NCBI GenBank assembly: GCA_031275145.1
Contig: JAISPE010000152.1
Span: forward strand, 1-17,070
DNA from: Prevotellaceae bacterium
GTDB taxonomy: Bacteria; Bacteroidota; Bacteroidia; Bacteroidales; UBA932
DNA length: 17,070 nucleotides
Reading direction: 5' to 3'
The notes under the pieces were generated by a model. The model was not told the DNA's origin. It worked only from the letters and a program-made list of their open reading frames with translations, and ran no database searches. The translations under genes and the position numbers were made by a program. Below are positions 8,062 through 13,396 of this stretch, piece by piece; the stretch's first letter is position 1, and every line of letters starts with the position of its first letter.

Positions 8062-8691
8062 GTGATTAATTTCTTTGTTTTATTATTTGCGTTTTCGCTG
8101 ATATTCCTGTCAGTCACAGAGCGGTTTAGAAGTTACGCCAATCTGATGTGCCTGCAGGGGATACTGCTGTTTGCCATTTCTTTTTTCCTGCTGCGGGAAA
8201 TAAACTGGGTGAATCTCTTGTTTATCACTATGGAAACACTGATATTCAAGGCAATTATAATTCCATTCCTGCTATACCGCATAATCAACAGAACGGGAGT
8301 GAGCAAGGTACACAAATCGGCATTGCCCATATTCTACCAGCTGATTCTTACCGTACTTGCTTTCTTTGTAAGCATCGGCATATCTTTCATGTTCAAAGAC
8401 CCGGCAATAACTCCTTCTTTCTTTATAATATCCCTCAGTTCCATGCTTTGCGGATTACTGTTTATCATCTCCCACAAACGTATTTTCTCTCACATGGTCG
8501 GATTTCTTGTGCTTGAAAATGCTGTATTTCTGTTTTCAATTGCAGTCGGAGCCGAGATGCCAATGCTGATAAATACCGGAATACTTATCGACCTTATAAT
8601 TACCACTCTAATCCTTAGCGTATTTCTTACAAAAGTCAATAAACATAATCCCAACCTGGAAGCAGATCAGTTAACTCAATTAAAAGATTAA
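8062..8691 (+). CDS. HyfE-like (hydrogenase-4 component E) membrane protein
   Basis: 209-residue, very hydrophobic inner-membrane protein with six or seven predicted helices (about 2-18, 27-45, 50-72, 91-112, 118-137, 145-166 and 168-190). The segment MVGFLVLENAVFLFSIAVGAEMP, then an ILIDLI stretch, resembles HyfE, a NuoK-related subunit of membrane hydrogenase and formate hydrogenlyase complexes; length matches HyfE (about 216). The LEN glutamate in a helix matches the proton-path residue seen in NuoK/MrpC relatives. The start is GTG at 8062, because TAA at 8056-8058 closes the frame upstream and the first helix begins immediately; the nearby ATG at 8048 is out of frame. No other hydrogenase, NuoL-like or NiFe gene is in the window, so the gene is an orphan here. 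An Mrp/NuoK-like antiporter subunit is the alternative. Confidence 0.7.
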   Translation: MINFFVLLFAFSLIFLSVTERFRSYANLMCLQGILLFAISFFLLREINWVNLLFITMETLIFKAIIIPFLLYRIINRTGVSKVHKSALPIFYQLILTVLAFFVSIGISFMFKDPAITPSFFIISLSSMLCGLLFIISHKRIFSHMVGFLVLENAVFLFSIAVGAEMPMLINTGILIDLIITTLILSVFLTKVNKHNPNLEADQLTQLKD

Positions 8692-8721
8692 GAATTTTCT
8701 TTTTTTCGAGAGAATTTTTAA

Positions 8722-8784
8722 TTCGACGAAGCCAATTTTTAAATCGGCGTAGCCAAACTTTAGTCCGACGAAGTCAGTTATACT
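8722..8784 (+). repeat. Three-unit 21-bp intergenic repeat, copy 2
   Basis: Three imperfect 21-bp units (8722-8742, 8743-8763, 8764-8784) just downstream of the HyfE-like gene. The middle unit is identical to 3829-3849. The short hairpin cores vary (GAC-GAA-GCC, GGC-GTA-GCC, GAC-GAA-GTC). Orientation relative to the upstream CDS is the same as in copy 1. Confidence 0.75.
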
Positions 8785-8817
8785 TTGGTCTGAATTTGTG
8801 AGTTGGATATGCGACCA

Positions 8818-8831
8818 GCCTGCCGGCAGGC
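8818..8831. repeat. Perfect 14-bp GC-rich palindrome
   Basis: GCCTGCCGGCAGGC is a perfect palindrome standing alone in AT-rich intergenic DNA. GC-rich palindromes of this kind are commonly dispersed between Bacteroidota genes. With no T tract it is not a convincing terminator. Confidence 0.5.
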
Positions 8832-8855
8832 AGACGAAACAATCCCGTCTTCATT

Positions 8856-8882
8856 GTCATTGCGAATATTCGTTTCGTACCG
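8856..8882 (-). repeat. Dispersed TACGAAACG repeat, inverted copy 2
   Basis: The reverse complement matches 4058-4084 at 25 of 27 positions, differing only in the middle (AA instead of GT). The two copies therefore flank the gyrB-M23-ftsE-hyfE run in opposite orientation. Confidence 0.7.
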
Positions 8883-8893
8883 AAACTGAAAAG

Positions 8894-8940
8894 GCGTGAC
8901 GACGCTTTTTGTAATGCTCTCCCGACAGGCGCTGTCACGC
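8894..8940 (+). terminator. Possible terminator-like inverted repeat
   Basis: GCGTGAC (8894-8900) pairs with GTCACGC (8934-8940), followed directly by TTTTTCG. The 33-nt loop is long, so termination of the gyrB run here is uncertain. The following 8941-8962 (TTTTTCGT, GCGA, then ACGAAACGG) already resembles a diverged unit of the 41-bp array. Confidence 0.3.
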
Positions 8941-8983
8941 TTTTTCGTTGCGATACGAAACGGTTAATTGTGTCGCCAATATG

Positions 8984-9056
8984 TCCGAACTTTGATTTTT
9001 TATGACTGAATGATTGGCGTGATGAACTATCAATGAAAATCATATAAATCCAGTCC
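8984..9056. repeat. Large imperfect inverted repeat
   Basis: GATTTTTTATGA (8994-9005) pairs imperfectly with TCATATAAATC (9040-9050), with a further TCCG/CGGA match outside. The ATGAAAATCATATAAATC wording resembles dispersed intergenic repeats of Bacteroidota. No ORF of interest lies in it. Confidence 0.45.
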
Positions 9057-9148
9057 GGATGAACCGAAGTTAAAATGTGTTTGAGAAGAACAGTTTTATC
9101 GCTTATTCAAAATGATTTTATTGTCATATACGCAAGAAAAAACAGCGC

Positions 9149-9558
9149 TTTTTCGTGGCGAAACGGCTTCAACCAAATTTTATTCTTATTTTTTCGTGGC
9201 GAAACGGGGTCAACCAAATTTTATTCGTGTTTTTTCGTAAGGAAACGGCTTCAACCGAATTTGATTCGTGTTTTTTCGTGGCGAAACGGGGTCAAGCAAA
9301 TTTTATTCTTATTTTTTCGTGAGGAAACGGCTTCAACCGAATTTGATTCGTGTTTTTTCGTGGCGAAACGGGGTCAACCAAATTTTATTCGTGTTTTTTC
9401 GTAAGGAAACGGGGGTCAAAAAAATTGATTCGTGTTTTTTCGTGGCGAAACGGGGTCAAGCAAATTTTATTCGTGTTTTTTCGTGAGGAAACGGGGGTCA
9501 AAAAAATTGATTCGTGTTTTTTCGTGAGGAAACGGAGTCAAAAAAATTTGATTCATGC
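9149..9558 (+). repeat. Ten-unit 41-bp tandem repeat with higher-order structure
   Basis: Ten consecutive units of exactly 41 bp, each starting TTTTTCGT, with GAAACGG in the middle and mostly ending in GATTCGTGT or TATTCGTGT. Each unit contains a small hairpin: TTTCG-TGG-CGAAA in one type, TTTC-GTGAG-GAAA or TTTC-GTAAG-GAAA in the other. Units 2, 4, 6, 8 are one type and 3, 5, 7, 9 the other. Markers within them show that units 2-5 (9190-9353) and 6-9 (9354-9517) are two copies of a 164-bp block. There are no unique spacers, so this is not a CRISPR array. Because 41 is not a multiple of three and the units lack stops, all three forward frames are open in parts; these are not treated as genes. 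Confidence 0.95.
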
Positions 9559-9820
9559 CGTTTCGTGAGGAAATCAACTGGATTTTTTTTCGGCAACCGT
9601 TTTCGTGAGGAAAACGGGTTCAAAAAACTTAATTGATGCCGTTTTAATTAGAAAACGGGCTGGAAATTTTTTTCGGCATCCGTTATCGTGAGTAAACGGG
9701 TTCAACCGAATTTGATTCATGTTTTTTCGTGAGTAAACGGGTTCAAAAAAAACCTGGTTTATGCCGTTTACTGAGTAACCGGGCTGGAATCTTTTTGTAG
9801 CAACTGTTTTCGTGAGGAAG
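9559..9820 (+). repeat. Degenerate continuation of the 41-bp array
   Basis: Six or seven diverged units of 39-42 bp, now starting CGTTT. Hairpins are stronger than in the regular part: CCGTTTTC-GTGAG-GAAAACGG (9597-9617, eight pairs) and CCGTTTT-AATTAG-AAAACGG (9639-9658, seven pairs). Alternate units carry GGCTGGAAA or a similar string and a T run followed by CGGCA, so an outer pairing such as GATGCCG (9635-9641) with CGGCATC (9674-9680) is possible. The array fades at about 9820. Confidence 0.85.
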
Positions 9821-9952
9821 AAAGATGAAAAATTTTCGGTTTATCTCATTTATTGACGACAGAGAGCAGTCCTGTTCTGATTTGACCCGGGTTATGACTG
9901 CGATCCGTTTCAGCGTCAATCCGCCGGACAATGTTATGGATAAGCCCGTATT

Positions 9953-9989
9953 AAAAAAAATGCGGGAAATTAGCCTTTTCTTCCCGCAT
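9953..9989 (-). terminator. Canonical intrinsic terminator, - strand
   Basis: On the - strand, ATGCGGGAA (9989-9981) and TTCCCGCAT (9968-9960) form a perfect nine-pair stem with a 12-nt loop, followed by seven T residues (9959-9953). The + strand has no T tract after the hairpin, so it acts on leftward transcription. The SusCD operon already has its own hairpin upstream, so this one appears to end a separate short transcript. Confidence 0.8.
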
Positions 9990-10024
9990 AGAGGATAGAC
10001 ATTTTGACAATGCCTTCCTAATTG
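9953..10024 (-). ncRNA. Candidate small RNA or micro-transcript of about 72 nt
   Basis: A strong promoter (-7 TACCTTTG at 10038-10031) and a strong intrinsic terminator (ending at 9953) are only about 72 nt apart on the - strand. This predicts a short stand-alone transcript starting near 10024. It contains a 10-codon ORF (10002-9970, MSILYAGRKG) preceded by the purine-rich AGGAAGG, with its stop codon inside the terminator loop. No gene follows on that strand before the converging hyfE-like gene, so a leader or attenuator role for a downstream gene is not supported. The family was not recognised; existence of the RNA is inference from the signals. Confidence 0.45.
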
Positions 10025-10030
10025 GCGGCG

Positions 10031-10060
10031 CAAAGGTAAATATTTTTATTTAAAAACAAA
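10031..10060 (-). promoter_or_regulatory. Bacteroidales-type promoter, - strand
   Basis: On the - strand, TTTG (10060-10057) is followed 18 nt later by TACCTTTG (10038-10031), close to the Bacteroidales -33/-7 arrangement (TTTG, then TAnnTTTG). It is the best two-element promoter seen in the window. It lies just beyond the SusCD operon terminator and points to the short cassette ending at 9953. Confidence 0.65.
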
Positions 10061-10063
10061 ATA

Positions 10064-10096
10064 AAGAAGCGCATAAAAATATTTACACGCTTCTTT
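10064..10096 (-). terminator. Terminator of the susC-susD operon
   Basis: AAAGAAGCG and CGCTTCTTT (10088-10096 and 10064-10072) form a nine-pair stem with a 15-nt AT-rich loop, followed on the - strand by ATTTTGTTTTTA. It lies 41 bp after the stop of the last operon gene. The other side also has T-rich sequence, so it may work in both directions. Confidence 0.7.
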
Positions 10097-10136
10097 AATT
10101 TAATTTTCACAGCATTACTGTGACAGAAAAATCACG

Positions 10137-11336
10137 TCATTCATCTATCGGCAGCCACCATTTATAACCTTTGCTTCGCACCTGTTCCCAGTTTACGATG
10201 GAATTACCTCCTCCTCCCTGCCATGGCCATGTCCATTGAGTGTATCCCGGACCGTAAACCTCTTCATCGCCCATGTATGTAAGAAGATCCACCTGGTCGC
10301 CGCCGGTAGGAATATCCTTGTAATACAGGGTCAATGTTTTGGTTTTCGGGTCATATTTGTTATTGTCGGTCTGCTTTTGACGCAAAGAGGTAAAAGTGAA
10401 AGTGTTGGCAGGCCAGTCTACTCCGGCGACTATCGGTGTGAGGTCATAAGTACCCCGTACCACATCGTTCAGGGACAAAAGATTGTACATCCAGCCCATA
10501 CCGTGAACTCCGTTGACTTCAGCGCTCCATATTGATGTTCCCCATACTACATACTGATTTTCATATTCGGGGTCATTTGAAAGACGCATAACATATTTGT
10601 ATTTGCGATGAAAGCCGTTTACAGTATTTTCCGCGCCGTTTGACTGTAGCAGCGTGGAATAATAACGGCCTTCGGGTAACTTTGGTATGGGGAATCCCGA
10701 CCAGTCCGTTGTCTGTGCAGCATCAACAATAAGACCCGCCAGCATAAAAGTTGTGTACTGCCGACTGAGCGGAGCCTGTTCGCAACCGATGATTTTCACG
10801 GGAAAGGCGAATTTTTCATAATCTGTCATCCTGTCCCTTAAAACGGGAATGGAAAAAATCAGCGAAGCGGACGACGAACCTTCGGGAATCACTACCGTAT
10901 ATGTCTGCGTAGCTTCATCCCATGGGACATTCACGCTGAAAAGCGATGCATCGGGGATATGAAAAGTTTCGTTCCTTTCGATGTTATAGTCATCAACGGT
11001 TTCCCGATCCAGACCTACTCTTACGGTAATATCCTCGTGTGCAGGCAGCGAACCGCCTATACCTACCTTATACTTGACATAAGTCATTCCAGAATTATAA
11101 TCCTTAATCAGTTCGGTATCATAATCATCATTTATTATGCGGAGCGTATCGCTGAAAGTATAAGCCAGAACGTTTGAAACAATTCTTTCGGAGGCCGCAG
11201 TCGATTCCGAATTAATTATATATACTTCCTGTCTCCAAAATTCCCTGCCCTCATAATCCAGTTCCCCGCAATTGCAAAACAGCAGTGCACAGATAACAGA
11301 ATATAAGACATGCCTGTTAAAATATTTATTCTTCAT
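10137..11336 (-). CDS. DUF1735-like SusCD-associated lipoprotein
   Basis: Predicted outer-membrane lipoprotein of 399 residues in the position usually held by SusE/SusF-type or surface glycan-binding proteins, third in the operon after susC and susD. The start at 11336 (MKNKYFNRHVLYSVICALLF) gives a compact signal peptide; an in-frame ATG at 11366 would add ten residues and is less likely. The lipid-bearing cysteine would be C21 or C23 (CNCGELD); the lipobox is poor, but acidic residues follow, as in surface-exposed Bacteroidota lipoproteins. Residues about 80-185 look like a DUF1735 (BT_3987-like) beta domain: AHEDITVRVGLD, DDYNIERN, VVIPEGSSSASL. The C-terminal half is aromatic-rich (YKYVMRLSNDPEYENQYVVW), suggesting glycan or ligand contact, possibly DUF4361-like. 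It lacks any catalytic motif I recognise. A 73-bp gap separates it from susD. Confidence 0.75.
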   Translation of the reverse strand: MKNKYFNRHVLYSVICALLFCNCGELDYEGREFWRQEVYIINSESTAASERIVSNVLAYTFSDTLRIINDDYDTELIKDYNSGMTYVKYKVGIGGSLPAHEDITVRVGLDRETVDDYNIERNETFHIPDASLFSVNVPWDEATQTYTVVIPEGSSSASLIFSIPVLRDRMTDYEKFAFPVKIIGCEQAPLSRQYTTFMLAGLIVDAAQTTDWSGFPIPKLPEGRYYSTLLQSNGAENTVNGFHRKYKYVMRLSNDPEYENQYVVWGTSIWSAEVNGVHGMGWMYNLLSLNDVVRGTYDLTPIVAGVDWPANTFTFTSLRQKQTDNNKYDPKTKTLTLYYKDIPTGGDQVDLLTYMGDEEVYGPGYTQWTWPWQGGGGNSIVNWEQVRSKGYKWWLPIDE

Positions 11337-11409
11337 TTGTTTTAAAATTTTAATTATAACAATCATTTGTTTTTAATTTATAAATTGTAAATCATGGTTT
11401 ATCATCCCG

Positions 11410-13383
11410 TTACCATCCCGGATTTTGATGCATTGTTCCCCAGTGATTGGCAACTTCTATGTATGGCAGCGGGAAGAAATAATCTCTTTTTTTGAAAATA
11501 TATCCTTCGAGCGCATATCTGTCGTAAAAACCGCCGTCGCCGGCCAGATAATTGCATCCGTAGACTAATCCGCCCAGACCGAGACTGTTTCCCCACGAGT
11601 CGCGCTGCACTTTTTCCGCATCCATCCACCGGCGCATGTCGAAATAGCGTCTGCCGGTTTCAAATGCAAGTTCCACGTACCGTTCGCGTTTTATACGTTC
11701 GCGGTTAGTGTCCTGACTGGCCAATTCGTACCCGGGCAATCCGGCTCTGTAGCGTACCAGATTCAGATATTTGACAATATCGGGATTGGTCGGGTCAATT
11801 TCGTTTAAAGCCTCGGCATAACTGAGATATACCTCCGCCAGCCTGAATACCGGACACTGTTTGGGATAATTCCCCGAATAAGTAATATCCTCGTCATTCA
11901 CCCATTTCACGATCAGATATCCGCTCCGGAACGAGGGTCTGTCTGTTTCGAAATATCCGTCCAGCGCCGAAAACCGCATATCGATATAATAATATGGAGT
12001 TGCCAGATCGTCCTGTTTCCAGCCTCTTCCCTGAAATCCCAGAGTAGCATAGAAACGGGCTTCACGATTCAGGCATCTTGCCGGAGGAGCCTGCACTATG
12101 GCGCTCGCCAGCCAGTTGGTTTTTACCGGCGAAGCCTCCGAGGTCTCTCTTCCCTGGATATAAAAGCCATCGCCGGCAGTAGCGGGTCCCATGTCGTTAT
12201 ACAGAGCATTATTTTCTTCTTCAATGGTTTTACCGTTGTTCATAAAGAATGCGTCCACTATTTTCTGGATAGCGACAACTTTGCCCGTGTACATGGAACT
12301 TGTCGATTTATGACCTCTGGGCCATCCTAATAAAGTGCAGTCCGCTTGCTGATTTCCAATATTGATTTGCCAGATGACTTCCGAATTCCAGTAATTTATT
12401 CCTCCTGCAAACAGGGCTTTGTATGAACGGTAAGGGTCTATGTTTGCGGGTCCGTCTGGCCATTGTACATCGTTTCCCGGGAAATCGCCGAGCGGAACGG
12501 TTTTTTCGTCCGCCGGCAGAGCAAGCAGTTCGTAATAACCCAGATCGATAATATCCCTGTATGCCTTTGCCGCCGAATCCCATTTTTCTCTTTTATATTC
12601 GGGATTGATATACGGTACGCCGTCGGGATTGACAAATGTCGTTTCGTAATCTTTGTTTCCGTTGACAAGTTTGCTTGCAGCCCAAAGCAGTACTCTTGCT
12701 TTCAAAGCCATCGCCGCGCCTTTCGACGGACGCCCCAAATCGGTCTGGATAATATCTGCCTGATGCGGCAGTTTTTCGATCACCGCATTCAGTTCGTTTA
12801 CCAGAAAATCCACACATTCGTCCACAGTGTTTCTCGTTGTAGGATAATCTTCCAGCGAATAGTCCACAGTATGGTCGATAATCACAAACGGACCGTATAT
12901 TTCCAGCAGCAGCGAATAATAGTATGCCCTGAGGAAACGCACATCCATATTATAAGTTTCCACTTCGCCCTCGGCCAGCAGACGGTCGTTGGCAAGATGC
13001 GAATTTTCCAGAAACTGGTTGCAGATACGGATGGAACGGTACATGTTTTTCCAGAAATTCAATCCGTCCGGAATATTGTCGGGATGATATTTCCCCTGAG
13101 CCAGCTGTAGACACTGATATACGTCCCTGCCACCGTATCCTTCATCTCCTCCTCCGCTGAAAGGCCATGACGCTTCCCTCGAATGGAGTATGGGCAGTCT
13201 GCCGTAACATGCAGCCCAGGCTTCGCGGATGTTTTTACGTGAAAACCAGATGTCGTTCAGTGCATCTACCTCGTGCAGATATTCTTCCGATTCCAGATAG
13301 TTGCACGAATATGTACCGGCGCAAAGCGTTACGGTCAAAATAATAACATATATTTTACATTTTTCACAAAAAAATCTTTTCAT
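11410..13383 (-). CDS. SusD/RagB-family nutrient-binding lipoprotein
   Basis: Surface lipoprotein that caps the SusC channel and binds the glycan or other nutrient. 657 residues from the ATG at 13383 (MKRFFCEKCKIYVIILTVTL), chosen because it leaves 13 bp after the susC stop; the in-frame ATG at 13413 would overlap susC and spoil the signal peptide. The lipobox-like TYSC puts the lipidated cysteine at C27, followed by acidic residues (NYLESEE) as in surface-exported lipoproteins. Family features include the N-terminal SusD-like region (EAWAACYGRLPIL), TPR-like helices (RFLRAYYYSLLLEIYG, AAMALKARVLLWAASK) and the C-terminal VRYRAGLPG, RIKRERYVELAFETGRRYFDMRRW block typical of RagB/SusD. It is somewhat longer than the common 500-600 residues. 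The substrate cannot be told from the sequence. Confidence 0.94.
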   Translation of the reverse strand: MKRFFCEKCKIYVIILTVTLCAGTYSCNYLESEEYLHEVDALNDIWFSRKNIREAWAACYGRLPILHSREASWPFSGGGDEGYGGRDVYQCLQLAQGKYHPDNIPDGLNFWKNMYRSIRICNQFLENSHLANDRLLAEGEVETYNMDVRFLRAYYYSLLLEIYGPFVIIDHTVDYSLEDYPTTRNTVDECVDFLVNELNAVIEKLPHQADIIQTDLGRPSKGAAMALKARVLLWAASKLVNGNKDYETTFVNPDGVPYINPEYKREKWDSAAKAYRDIIDLGYYELLALPADEKTVPLGDFPGNDVQWPDGPANIDPYRSYKALFAGGINYWNSEVIWQINIGNQQADCTLLGWPRGHKSTSSMYTGKVVAIQKIVDAFFMNNGKTIEEENNALYNDMGPATAGDGFYIQGRETSEASPVKTNWLASAIVQAPPARCLNREARFYATLGFQGRGWKQDDLATPYYYIDMRFSALDGYFETDRPSFRSGYLIVKWVNDEDITYSGNYPKQCPVFRLAEVYLSYAEALNEIDPTNPDIVKYLNLVRYRAGLPGYELASQDTNRERIKRERYVELAFETGRRYFDMRRWMDAEKVQRDSWGNSLGLGGLVYGCNYLAGDGGFYDRYALEGYIFKKRDYFFPLPYIEVANHWGTMHQNPGW

Positions 13384-13396
13384 AATAATAATTGTA

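Noticed and set aside
8774..9043. 89-codon - strand ORF after the HyfE-like gene
   Set aside because: Lies entirely within dispersed repeats and inverted repeats, with no family resemblance.
9149..9558. CRISPR array
   Set aside because: Units are directly adjacent with no unique spacers, their variation is shared between units, and no cas gene is near.
9825..9998. 57-codon + strand ORF starting MKNFRFISF just after the array
   Set aside because: It runs through the - strand terminator hairpin, matches no family I recognise and has no clear translation signal. It is most likely chance.
9743..10033. 96-codon - strand ORF
   Set aside because: It needs a TTG start lying inside or next to the strong promoter, and it runs through the terminator and into the repeat array.
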